From NCBI GenBank assembly GCA_964539825.1, contig CAZIKF010000018.1:1-64000 (forward strand): 64,000 bases of DNA, read 5' to 3'. This document shows, one piece after another, positions 35,233 to 43,373 of this stretch. The translations under genes and the position numbers were made by a program. The stretch's first letter is position 1. Each line of letters opens with the position of its first letter. The notes below the pieces were generated by a model that was given only the letters and a program-made list of their open reading frames with translations, was not told the DNA's origin and searched no databases. This DNA is from CAZIKF01 sp964539825. GTDB lineage: Bacteria > Muiribacteriota > UBA6191.

Positions 35233-36926
35233 GTTTTAAAAAACTCATCCCAATCATCGTCTTCCATGACATCGGGAAGATAGGGCTTACAAACACCCAT
35301 CAAATGTTTCAGATCGTAGGGTTTGGGTAGGACTCCTTTTACACCGGCATTTAGCAAATCCTGGATGATCCGATCCTCGCCATATCCGGTCAGGATGACC
35401 ACCGGGAGGTCGGGGTGATCTAATTTGATGCGGTGGTAAACCTCTTCCCCACTCATTTCCGGCATCTTCAAATCCAGGATAATCAAGCAGATCAGATCTG
35501 AGGATTCATCGAGCACCTGAAAGGCATCTTGACCAGATATCGCAGTAAATACATCAAAACCCAATTCTTTGAGATCGTGACCGAGCAGATAGAGTAATTC
35601 CGGTTCATCATCGATCAAAAGAATTCCTGGATGTGCGGGAGACTGCTTTGCAGGCTGGTCCAAGGAGGATTGCGGATGCTCAGAATCAGAAGGCTCTGAT
35701 ACCCCCTGTGGGACCTCAGTCTCTAATTCTGCCGATTGACCTTCTTCAAGTTGTACATCGAGAGGAAAATATAGGCACATACGGGGATCCCTTCCCTTCT
35801 CCGCTCCTTTTAACACCAGATGTCCACGATCCTTCTTGATGGTATCAAGCAGGGATGAAAGAATCAGAAGAAGCTCAGCGTCCTGCGAAGATAGCGAAGA
35901 AATGGGATCCTGCAAACCAGTCAATAGCTCTTGATTTAGAATCATGCCCGGGATTTCCATGCGAACTTCAGCATAGTCCCCGGGTGGGAAATACCAGGGG
36001 TGGCTGCCAATCTCCTCTGCTGATAAATGAACTTTACTGGTAAACCACTTGATGATCTTTCCTTGTTGTCTTAAATCAGGGGCAAAGAGAAGTAAGGCAA
36101 GCAAGGTTCCTTCTAATTCCTGGCTGGCAACGGTGATCTCGGGAAGTTCAGAAAAATTGAGTTCACTGGAGTGTTTTTGACCTGTGAAAGTTCTCAGGGA
36201 TTCATAAACCCTGACCAATAGCTCATTGAGATCTGTTGGTTCTGAGGTGGAAGTGCCGGAAGCTGAGAAATCCTGTAGAGAACGGGTTAATCCGGTTCCT
36301 CGATCCAAGGTATCAACCAACTTGCAGGCCCATTCATACTCCTGCCCTGAATCCTTCAGATTTCTGCGCAAGAGTAAGGAGTAGCCCTTCAACACGCTCA
36401 TAAGGTTATTAAATTCATGGACAAATTCACGAGTGAGTCTGGAAACTCCCCTTCCCGTACCCATATCCCTGAGCTTTGCCAAAATACTATTCCATCCCTT
36501 TTCAGAACGCTGAATCTGATCCAGCATCCGATTTCTTTCGACTGCGAAAAGAACTGATCTTACGAGGTGGCGTTTATCGGTATGTCCTTTGACCAGAAAG
36601 TCCTGAGCACCATTACGAATGGCTTCAAGACCAAATTCGTCATCATCTCTACCGGTTAAAGCTAAAATTGGTGTATCGGGTACAGCCAGTTTCAGGGAAT
36701 TCAGTGCGTTGGTGCCGCTGGACCCAGGTAAGTCGAGGTCAACAAGAATGACATCAGCATTGCCCTCTTTGAGTCTCTCCAAAGCCTGTTCAACTCTCTC
36801 ACACTGGTGAAGATAATAAGGCGGGCATATACCCTTAACTTCACCCCAGTGAAGAGCTTCACGAACCCAGCGACGATCCCCCCGGTTCGATTCAATCAAT
36901 AAGAGATTCAGTGAAGTGGACTTCAT
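35229..36926 (-). CDS. REC-HisKA-degenerate HATPase-REC pseudokinase
   Basis: About 565 residues from the ATG at 36926 (TTG at 36935 possible). Receiver 1 (LLLIESNRGD with Ser for one acidic residue; phospho-Asp in VILVDLDLPG; FLVKGH), HisKA with an intact His (FVHEFNNLMSVLKGY), a region homologous to the HATPase of the 17419 and 32808 kinases (shared HPWYFPPGDY), then receiver 2 (ILLIDDEPELL; IILDLKMPEMSG; GVLPKPYD). The N box has become LLALLLFAPDL, G1 EIPGMIL, and no GTGLGL box remains, so ATP binding looks lost. Probably a phosphotransfer hub or scaffold. Confidence 0.88.
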   Translation of the reverse strand: MKSTSLNLLLIESNRGDRRWVREALHWGEVKGICPPYYLHQCERVEQALERLKEGNADVILVDLDLPGSSGTNALNSLKLAVPDTPILALTGRDDDEFGLEAIRNGAQDFLVKGHTDKRHLVRSVLFAVERNRMLDQIQRSEKGWNSILAKLRDMGTGRGVSRLTREFVHEFNNLMSVLKGYSLLLRRNLKDSGQEYEWACKLVDTLDRGTGLTRSLQDFSASGTSTSEPTDLNELLVRVYESLRTFTGQKHSSELNFSELPEITVASQELEGTLLALLLFAPDLRQQGKIIKWFTSKVHLSAEEIGSHPWYFPPGDYAEVRMEIPGMILNQELLTGLQDPISSLSSQDAELLLILSSLLDTIKKDRGHLVLKGAEKGRDPRMCLYFPLDVQLEEGQSAELETEVPQGVSEPSDSEHPQSSLDQPAKQSPAHPGILLIDDEPELLYLLGHDLKELGFDVFTAISGQDAFQVLDESSDLICLIILDLKMPEMSGEEVYHRIKLDHPDLPVVILTGYGEDRIIQDLLNAGVKGVLPKPYDLKHLMGVCKPYLPDVMEDDDWDEFFKT

Positions 36927-37043
36927 GGTAAACAAAGCTCAATTTTTACTTCAGCCATCAATTCTATTCTACGGGAGAGAAAATAAGAACGGAAGGAGAA
37001 TTGATGATTCCTTGGAAGAGAAACCCTAGAAATTAAAGAGATC

Positions 37044-37059
37044 AACCCGTTTCAGGGTT
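37044..37059 (-). terminator. weak terminator-like hairpin after the lipoprotein gene
   Basis: AACCC (37044-37048) and GGGTT (37055-37059) form a 5-bp stem over the end of the lipoprotein gene; the minus-strand 3' side is only moderately T-rich. Confidence 0.3.
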
Positions 37060-37504
37060 CTACTTTTTGAATTTTAAGAACTCTCCCTGTTTCCAACTCT
37101 CTGGCTTCCAACAGAATTTTACCTTTTTCAGCGGCAAGAGTTAGTTGTATTTCGCCATTCTCTTTCGTCTGCGGCAGAAATCCCTCAATGCGATAGGTCC
37201 CCAGGTGCCTGTTTTTGCTTACACTCTTAGAAAGACCTGCAAAGAAACTGACCTCCAGGGCTTTACTCTTTTCTTCACCAGGGCGAAACACAATGGCATC
37301 AGCACTGGGAGTCCTTGTCCCCTTAGGGAGAATGGGATGAAAAGCTCCTGAAGTGATTTCAATCCCCACATCTTCAACTAATTTTGCTTTCTTATCGAAG
37401 AGATTTTGATCTTCTACCAAAAGAGTTGCGTTTTTTCCAACCTCAAAGGTGCACCCGGCTAGAAGTGCACACAATAAGATGCCCAACAAAGTTCTTGTTT
37501 CCAT
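37052..37504 (-). CDS. lipoprotein resembling an isolated Hsp70 substrate-binding domain
   Basis: 150 residues. Lipoprotein signal with lipobox LLAGC (Cys18). From residue 45 the sequence follows the DnaK beta-sandwich peptide-binding domain: DVGIEITSG (DnaK SLGIETLGG), LPKGTRTPSADAIVF (DnaK IERNTTIPTKKSQVF), FFAGLSK...NRHLGTYRIEGF (DnaK VLQGER...NKSLGRFDLTGI), GEIQLTLAAEKGKILLEARE (DnaK PQIEVTFDIDANGIL...AKD). There is no ATPase domain and no helical lid. A membrane-anchored, nucleotide-independent peptide or unfolded-protein binder in the periplasm is a reasonable inference. It follows dgt by 8 bases, probably in one operon. Confidence 0.75.
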   Translation of the reverse strand: METRTLLGILLCALLAGCTFEVGKNATLLVEDQNLFDKKAKLVEDVGIEITSGAFHPILPKGTRTPSADAIVFRPGEEKSKALEVSFFAGLSKSVSKNRHLGTYRIEGFLPQTKENGEIQLTLAAEKGKILLEARELETGRVLKIQKVEP

Positions 37505-37512
37505 GGCCCTGC

Positions 37513-38877
37513 CTATCGGATTCCTCTTCCACCTGAGAGAAGTCTTCCACTGATCTTACCGTGGAAAGTGATCGCATAGGAGTCCGTCATTCCAGATACA
37601 AAGTCCGTGATTTTTAAAACTCTCTCATAAGGATCACACGAAGGAGTACCATCGTGTGATAAGAATTGGTTTGGAACCAACTCCAATAGTTTTCTGCTTC
37701 TCGAGGATCCGCCACGGCTTGAAAACGCATCTTCAACAGCAGGGATCAAAAGGTTGAGCAATCCTCCCAAAACCTCAAAGCCGGCAGCTTCGATCTCAAG
37801 CACCTCGCTAGCACCGTATACTTTCTTCACCGATACTTTCTTAATCTGATCAAGAACTTGAGCGCAGGGTACGTACTTAATCAACTCTTCATTAAAACGT
37901 CCCTCGATAAGATCCTCCTCAAGATCAAGAAAAACCTCAGAAACCTGGCGAATCAATGTGCTAATCGCCTTACCAGCCAGGTATTCGATGCGATCCTTAT
38001 CTTCGTGGAAGGTCTTAATCCTCTCTAAGACAGCATCTTGCTCTCCCTCAAAGACTTCTAAGAACAATTCCTCCACCTCTTTATAAGTGACATGTCCCAG
38101 GCGAAATCCATCTCCAAAATCAATAAAGTGGTAGCAAATGTCATCTGCGGCTTCTACAAGAAATGCCAGGGGATGGCGTAGGTAACACCCTTCAGCCACC
38201 TTCGGAAGCCCCAGGGTATTGGCTACAAAAAGAAACTGCTCAAGCTCCGAGCGAAAAAATCCATGCTTTTTTGAGCTTATTCCTTTCAAAGCGAAGCCAT
38301 TTGGCAATTGCGCCGGTCGTGGATATTTACAAAATGCTCCAAGAGTTGCACAGCAAATTTGCAGTCCACCAGGATTGGTTGGATATTGAAGCCGTGTGAG
38401 AATACGAAAGCCCTGCGCATTACCCTCATACTTTAAAAAATCATCACGCTGCTCGGGCAGCATATTCTCCAATACCCGCCTACCGTCCGCAGAAGTCTCA
38501 AACCAGTGACGAATCGATTCCTCTCCTGAATGTCCAAAGGGTGGATTTCCTATATCATGAGCAAGACAGGCCGCGGCAATGACCTCCCCGAAGTCAATGG
38601 CTAGAAGTTCATCTTGGGGATGCCTCTGAGAGATGATTTCTCCTACCGCAAGACCAAGTGATCGTCCTACACAGGAAACTTCCAAACTATGAGTAAGTCG
38701 CGTGCGTACATAATCTACGTGGGCCAGTGGAAAGACCTGTGTCTTATCCTGCAGTCGACGAAAAGCCGAAGAAAAGACGATGCGGTCATGGTCGCGCTGA
38801 AAGGGCGATCGGCCCCGTGTGTCATAGGGTTCATCCCGTCCCAATCGAACAGGTGAAAATAACCGCTTCCAATCCAT
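37513..38877 (-). CDS. dgt: deoxyguanosinetriphosphate triphosphohydrolase-like protein
   Basis: 454 residues. HD-superfamily site: TRLTHSLEVS (first His), CLAHDIGNPPFGHSGEE (HD pair), then FLVEAADDICYHFIDFGDG (last Asp). N-terminal FSSAFRRLQDKTQVFPL is diagnostic of dGTPases. Hydrolyses dNTPs to nucleoside plus triphosphate, adjusting dNTP pools; some relatives restrict phages. The C-terminus contains the family's helical region. First gene of a likely two-gene operon with the lipoprotein. Confidence 0.93.
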   Translation of the reverse strand: MDWKRLFSPVRLGRDEPYDTRGRSPFQRDHDRIVFSSAFRRLQDKTQVFPLAHVDYVRTRLTHSLEVSCVGRSLGLAVGEIISQRHPQDELLAIDFGEVIAAACLAHDIGNPPFGHSGEESIRHWFETSADGRRVLENMLPEQRDDFLKYEGNAQGFRILTRLQYPTNPGGLQICCATLGAFCKYPRPAQLPNGFALKGISSKKHGFFRSELEQFLFVANTLGLPKVAEGCYLRHPLAFLVEAADDICYHFIDFGDGFRLGHVTYKEVEELFLEVFEGEQDAVLERIKTFHEDKDRIEYLAGKAISTLIRQVSEVFLDLEEDLIEGRFNEELIKYVPCAQVLDQIKKVSVKKVYGASEVLEIEAAGFEVLGGLLNLLIPAVEDAFSSRGGSSRSRKLLELVPNQFLSHDGTPSCDPYERVLKITDFVSGMTDSYAITFHGKISGRLLSGGRGIR

Positions 38878-38989
38878 GGTTCAGGACTCTATGAAATCAG
38901 GGATTTCACCGCAAGATATTGCTCCAAAATGAATGATTCCCCATGGGAAATCAGGATCTGGGAAAAAGATAAGAAAAGATCAAAGAGTT

Positions 38990-39107
38990 TACCCACTTGA
39001 AGGTTCATACTCAAGAAGACTCAATCGCAGATGAGGTCAAGAATCCCAAGATCCCGTTTTGTCCAGGAATCCAGGATATAACACTTCATTTTGAGTATAC
39101 CGAAAAG
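38990..39107. repeat. structured intergenic repeat, copy 1
   Basis: Begins near ACTTGAAGGTTCAT and includes the conserved block TCGCAGATGAG. ATACTCAA near its left end pairs perfectly with TTGAGTAT (39100-39107). Internal hairpins are weaker than in copy 2, so this may be the degenerate copy. Confidence 0.5.
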
Positions 39108-39115
39108 CAAACGGT

Positions 39116-39228
39116 ATGCCCATTTGCAGGTTCATGACCAAAATAAGCTCATCGCAGATGAGTAAAGGAATCTACAGATTCCTGGTTTGGCCGGGAATCC
39201 GGGCAAACCAAATGCGTTTGGGCATATA
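39116..39228. repeat. structured intergenic repeat, copy 2
   Basis: Outer stem ATGCCCATTTGCA pairs with TGCGTTTGGGCAT with two mismatches. Inside are three hairpins in a row: CTCAT-cgcag-ATGAG, GGAATC-tac-aGATTCC and the long GGTTTGgCCGG-gaat-CCGGgCAAACC. Shares GGTTCAT and the ATCGCAGATGAG block with copy 1. The architecture (outer stem, three inner hairpins) resembles the element at 1-190. Confidence 0.55.
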
Positions 39229-39347
39229 ATCAAATCGGTGAGCAGATTAGATAATGCTGGCAAATGAATGGCTGTCTTGACTAAGAAATTGGTAACGGTA
39301 ACTGAAATCCAAGACTTAATTGGATTTCACATTTAAAGGAGTAATTT

Positions 39348-39938
39348 ATGATCAAATCCATCTTTTTCATATTGATGAGTTTCTTAGTTTCTAACAGTAT
39401 TTGCTATGCACAGACTTTCCCGTCAAATTCGCCTGAGACCGCTGAAATACCTTCAATTGAGGAAAAGGAAAGGATTCAGTTTTTTGAGTCCCTTAGTGAA
39501 GAGGACGCCCTAAAAGTGGACAAATTACTTGATTATATTCACCTGAGCAGTCGAAGAATTGAGCCATGTATTCACAATCGTTTCAACTGCGAGAAGGCCC
39601 TGGAAGTCACTACCAAGAATCTCAGACTCAAGATTCCACCTCGCTTTATGGGGAAGGATGGGCTTGAGACTCTGCGAGTTAATCGTGCCAGAACCCTTTT
39701 GCAACATGGAAAAGTCCTCACTATGTCAGGTAAAGCAAGGGAGGGAGTAGGCTTCCTAGAAGAAGCGCTGCTGCGAATCAATAAATTCAAAGGACCAGAG
39801 TCTGAGGAGATCAAGCATATAACCGAAGAGTTTCTAATCCGTATCTATGAGAAAACAGGAAATAAAGTGAAACTTGAGATGCTGATGGATGAGAGATTTG
39901 GCCGTTCTCAGGATGGAATTTCCGACTTCTTTGAATAG
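39348..39938 (+). CDS. small exported protein with helical repeat-like region
   Basis: 196 residues. Clear signal peptide (MIKSIFFILMSFLVSNS, cleavage near CYAQ). The mature part is helical and charged; residues 118-185 (ARTLLQHGKVLTMSGKAREG, then FLEEALLRI) look like one or two TPR-type helix pairs. No enzymatic motif. Two cysteines at about residues 79 and 85 could form a disulphide. Strong SD (AAAGGAG). Expression may be influenced by the structured repeats just upstream. Function unknown. Confidence 0.7.
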   Translation: MIKSIFFILMSFLVSNSICYAQTFPSNSPETAEIPSIEEKERIQFFESLSEEDALKVDKLLDYIHLSSRRIEPCIHNRFNCEKALEVTTKNLRLKIPPRFMGKDGLETLRVNRARTLLQHGKVLTMSGKAREGVGFLEEALLRINKFKGPESEEIKHITEEFLIRIYEKTGNKVKLEMLMDERFGRSQDGISDFFE

Positions 39939-39980
39939 AATTCAATAGGATCTCACAGCGGATTGATGTGAGGTAAATAG

Positions 39981-40871
39981 ATGAAAAAAACCAGTGAGAA
40001 ACGGGTGCGAGATTGGTATGACAACAATCCCCGGTGGGAATGGGAACGGCTCGACCAGGATGTATACCATCGACTTGAATTTGAGGTAACGATGAAGTAC
40101 CTGGAAAGGTATATCAAGCCTGAATTTAAGGTGGTGGATATAGGTGGAGGTCCCGGTCGCTATTCCCTGGAATTTATGAAGAGAGGACATCCTACAACCC
40201 TGGTGGATTTGTCTGAGTCTTTGTTGTCCATTGCTCAGTCCAAAGTTAAGGAATCCGGGCTGGATAGCTTTTTTCAGGGGGCATTCCAAAGAAGTGATGA
40301 GGAATTGGATGGATTCGAGAATGAGAGCTTTGATTTTACGCTGTTGCTGGGTCCCATGTACCACCTTGTTGAGCAGGAACAGAGAGACCGTGCCCTTAGC
40401 GAAGCATTGAGAGTAACACGTACCGGGGGAATCATTGCTGTGGCAATAATTTCGCGGCTATGTCCTTTAAAAGACGTAATGTTTCGCTTCGCCGATGAAT
40501 TTGCTGAGACACTTGTGACTGAGCCAGATTATTATTCTCAACTGATCGACTCCGGAATTTATCGGAACCTGACGGAGTCCCCCGGGGCTTTCACGGATGC
40601 CTATTTTGCTACCGTGGAAGAAATCCCAGGTATGTTTGAGAAATTAAATGTCCAACTCCTTGAATCCTTTTCCTGTGAAAGTATTGCCGCTTTTCTCAAT
40701 GAAAAAACAGCTGCCTTTGCTAAAGATGAGAGGGTATGGACCAGGTTTGTTGAAATTCTCGTTAAAACCGCCAACGATCCTTCAATCCTCGGTGCCGGTG
40801 AACATGCTGTATTTATCGGGAAAAAGACAGGTACATCTAAATTGATGAATTATGACGGAAGAGCAAAGTAA
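39981..40871 (+). CDS. class I SAM-dependent methyltransferase
   Basis: 296 residues. Motif I is VVDIGGGPGRYSLEF, followed by the acidic residue in TTLVDLSESLL and post-motif segments FDFTLLLGPMYHL and ALRVTRTGGIIAVA. Rossmann-like methyltransferase of the UbiE/Methyltransf_11 type; substrate unknown, probably a small molecule. Overlaps the next gene by 20 bases, so the two are likely co-translated. Confidence 0.88.
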   Translation: MKKTSEKRVRDWYDNNPRWEWERLDQDVYHRLEFEVTMKYLERYIKPEFKVVDIGGGPGRYSLEFMKRGHPTTLVDLSESLLSIAQSKVKESGLDSFFQGAFQRSDEELDGFENESFDFTLLLGPMYHLVEQEQRDRALSEALRVTRTGGIIAVAIISRLCPLKDVMFRFADEFAETLVTEPDYYSQLIDSGIYRNLTESPGAFTDAYFATVEEIPGMFEKLNVQLLESFSCESIAAFLNEKTAAFAKDERVWTRFVEILVKTANDPSILGAGEHAVFIGKKTGTSKLMNYDGRAK

Positions 40872-41598
40872 ATCGCGGGCAAAAACAACTCTTTTCCTAC
40901 TAATGTCTGTAGACGGAAAGATTTCTAGTGGAGAGAGTAACTCACTCGATCCAGACTTAGATTGGAAGCGGATCCACGGGGTCAAAGAGGGATTGGCTCA
41001 GTACTATCAAATCGAACAGACAACGGATTTACATTCGTTGATTACCGGCAGGATATTGGCCAAACTTGGTGCCAATGAGCAGGAGATTGAGGGGGAGCGA
41101 CCCGAGAGTTCTGCCTTTTTGAATTCTATTGTTATTGATAGGAAACCCTGGCTGAGTGCTCATGGGATCAGGTCGGTCGCAGACGGGGTTAAGACCCTGT
41201 ACCTGGTCACCAATAACCCCTTGCATCCGGCTCATGGATTGGTGACCGAATTAGAAAACTTGACCGTGATCAACTATAGCGATGAGATTGATTTCCTTGA
41301 CCTATTCCAGGTGATGAAAGAGGAGTACGGGGCCTCAGGTATTACTCTTCAAAGCGGTGGAATGTTAAATACCAAACTAGTGCGCGATGGCCTGGTAGAC
41401 CATCTCCTCATCATTGTTGCCCCCTTAATCGTGGGTGGTAAAACCACTCCGACAATGGTAGACGGATATTCCTTTCAAACTGAGTCTGATCTCATAGGCC
41501 TCAAGGCACTAAAGCTCACCAGGTGCGAGGTGCTTAGCAACTCATATCTTCGCCTGGAGTATGACGTAATTCAAACTACCATCATAGACTCCAAATAG
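40852..41598 (+). CDS. RibD C-terminal/dihydrofolate reductase-like protein
   Basis: 248 residues. N-terminal TTLFLLMSVDGKISSG and C-terminal GGMLNTKLVRDGLVDHLLII, APLIVGGKTTPTMVDG are hallmarks of the RibD_C family, NADPH-dependent reductases of the riboflavin pathway and relatives. No deaminase domain and no other rib genes nearby, so a riboflavin role is not assured; antibiotic- or pterin-type reductases are alternatives. Overlaps the methyltransferase gene by 20 bases. Confidence 0.85.
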   Translation: MTEEQSKSRAKTTLFLLMSVDGKISSGESNSLDPDLDWKRIHGVKEGLAQYYQIEQTTDLHSLITGRILAKLGANEQEIEGERPESSAFLNSIVIDRKPWLSAHGIRSVADGVKTLYLVTNNPLHPAHGLVTELENLTVINYSDEIDFLDLFQVMKEEYGASGITLQSGGMLNTKLVRDGLVDHLLIIVAPLIVGGKTTPTMVDGYSFQTESDLIGLKALKLTRCEVLSNSYLRLEYDVIQTTIIDSK

Positions 41599-41754
41599 CC
41601 CAACGGTACCACCTGGACAAACCTAGACGCCCCAAACTTGGAAATCAGGTGATAGGCCAGAAGTTTTCATAAGATTTCAAATCCATTTATTCCTCTGACA
41701 ATACGTAGAAATTAGAGTCCGGTTGAAGTAGGGTAGATGGCCTGGAGGTCCATT

Positions 41755-42321
41755 ATGTGTGAGCAGATTGAAACCCAAATTGAAAAGCTGACTTTAGAAA
41801 TTGAGGGTAAAAAAGAGGAACTAGCTAAGCTCAAGTCCAAACGTCCATCGTTTGAAGTAAGCAATTATGAGTTTTCCACACCAAAAGGAATTGTCACCCT
41901 CAAAGATCTTTTCGGAGATAGAAGAGAACTTATTCTGGTCTACAATATGGGCTCAAGTTGTCCCTATTGCACTCTTTGGGGTGATGAATACAACGGAGTC
42001 TATGAGCACATTCAAAGTCGAGTCCCTTTCGTCGTCAGCTCTCCAGATAAACCCGAAAATCAAACTAAATTCGCCGCCAGTCGTGGTTGGACCTACCCGA
42101 TGATACAAAGCCGGCAGGAATTTCGAAGAGAGATGAAATTTGAAACGGAGGACGGAGATTTGTGGCCGGGTTACTCAGTATTTACGCTGCAGGATACCGG
42201 TGAAATCTTACATGTAAACAAGGATTTTTTTGGGCCGATGGATAGCTATTGCGGAGTCTGGCACTTTTTCTCACATCTTCCTGTTTCAGATAAAGAGTGG
42301 CACCCGCAGTTTCGTTATTAA
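41755..42321 (+). CDS. DUF899-family thioredoxin-like protein
   Basis: 188 residues from the ATG at 41755 (GGAGG seven bases before); the frame is open six codons further. A short N-terminal coiled coil (residues 3-27), then a thioredoxin-like fold with a CPYC motif (MGSSCPYCTLWGDEYNG) and the DUF899 end GVWHFFSHLP. The family is related to peroxiredoxin-like or thiol oxidoreductase proteins. Slightly shorter than usual. The -CPYC- pair suggests redox activity. Confidence 0.82.
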   Translation: MCEQIETQIEKLTLEIEGKKEELAKLKSKRPSFEVSNYEFSTPKGIVTLKDLFGDRRELILVYNMGSSCPYCTLWGDEYNGVYEHIQSRVPFVVSSPDKPENQTKFAASRGWTYPMIQSRQEFRREMKFETEDGDLWPGYSVFTLQDTGEILHVNKDFFGPMDSYCGVWHFFSHLPVSDKEWHPQFRY

Positions 42322-42386
42322 TAGAAACAATATCCCCTGACTATCATAGTAAGTAAAGAACTCTATAGCAGGTGGAAAAAGTACTT

Positions 42387-43301
42387 CTAATAGTCGTAAA
42401 GTTCTTGAAAGGCACCCAGCGGAACCCGGGCGGTCCTTGGGCGACCTTTGTAGATCAGGGCTGTTTTCGTCAGACCTTTCTGTCGCCATGTCTTGCTTTT
42501 GGTAATCAGGGTCAAAAAGAAACGGCGGGCGATATTCTGAGTGTGTGAATCAGGAGTTTTGGATTTGAAGGAGAACTCGGCAATCAGTGGTTGATCTTCG
42601 CCCTGAAGTGTCCAGATAGAAAGATCGGTACCCACCCTCTCATCACCACCAAATTCAATGGAGTCCAATTTGTACTTTTTCTCCAGTACTGTCAGACCAT
42701 TCACTTTCTTCAGGAGAACCTCGGGTACGAGAGCCAGGCTTTTAAGTCCCGGGAATATATCTATGTAATCCTGTAGGGTGGAGCCCTCAAGGGGAGGGAT
42801 TTCAACCGTGCTGCTCCTGGAGTAGACGGAAGTTGTATGGGTCCCGTCTTTGGCTCCAATGTCCTCCTCAAATTTGGTCTTGAATTCGTAACCAGGAGCT
42901 ACCCCTAGATCGGCCTCCTTAACTCGATTATATTCTGAGTGACGAAATTTCAGAGAAACCCCGGAAGTAGGGGCTCCCTTCTCTTTGCGATGACGCAAAA
43001 GAAAACCGTGTTTCCTGAGCTCAAAAGTGGAGGTGTCATAGAACTGAATCTCTCTTTTCTTAGGTTTTTTCAATTTCTTCGTAGAGATTGCCAGTCCCAT
43101 CTTCTCGGCCGTCTCTCTCACGATGGCCCGGTAAGCCTCAATTCCATTTTTTATCCTTAAAAACTTCCCCGGTTTAAGAAGAATCTTGAATTCGATGGAA
43201 TCCACAGGATTTCCAGTAGATTGGAAGGTGTAGGGAAAACTGTCGGCACTTACGAAAGGGTAGACCAGCAGGTTAAGAATGATTAGTCGAACCAGAATCA
43301 T
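42387..43301 (-). CDS. exported CYTH/triphosphate-tunnel-like protein
   Basis: 304 residues. Signal peptide (MILVRLIILNLLVYPFVSA). The mature sequence has alternating charged beta-strands: SIEFKILLKPGKF, IQFYDTSTFELRKHGFLLRH (the motif of CYTH domains: 'yyDT.. L...g..lR.R'), VSLKFRH, YEFKTKFEEDI and LIAEFSFK. CYTH/TTM proteins bind triphosphates or polyphosphate in a basic tunnel and are normally cytoplasmic; an exported version is unusual. The classic ExExK at the N-terminus is reduced to IEFK, so activity is uncertain. Confidence 0.6.
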   Translation of the reverse strand: MILVRLIILNLLVYPFVSADSFPYTFQSTGNPVDSIEFKILLKPGKFLRIKNGIEAYRAIVRETAEKMGLAISTKKLKKPKKREIQFYDTSTFELRKHGFLLRHRKEKGAPTSGVSLKFRHSEYNRVKEADLGVAPGYEFKTKFEEDIGAKDGTHTTSVYSRSSTVEIPPLEGSTLQDYIDIFPGLKSLALVPEVLLKKVNGLTVLEKKYKLDSIEFGGDERVGTDLSIWTLQGEDQPLIAEFSFKSKTPDSHTQNIARRFFLTLITKSKTWRQKGLTKTALIYKGRPRTARVPLGAFQELYDY

Positions 43302-43373
43302 GAACGTAGTGGATTACAAGGAACTGGGTAGAGGGTTAGAGCATTGGATTCTGTCCATGATAGACTCGTTGGT

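Larger units (their letters stand above)
38878..39347. other. 470-base divergent spacer with paired structured repeats
   Basis: No credible gene on either strand. It holds two related structured repeats (listed separately), a linker hairpin ATACCG-aaaagcaaa-CGGTAT between them (about 39098-39118), a tandem GGTAAC-GGTAAC near 39291-39302, a -35-like TTGACT (39277-39282) without a good -10, and a strong SD (AAAGGAG) for the next gene. Confidence 0.5.
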
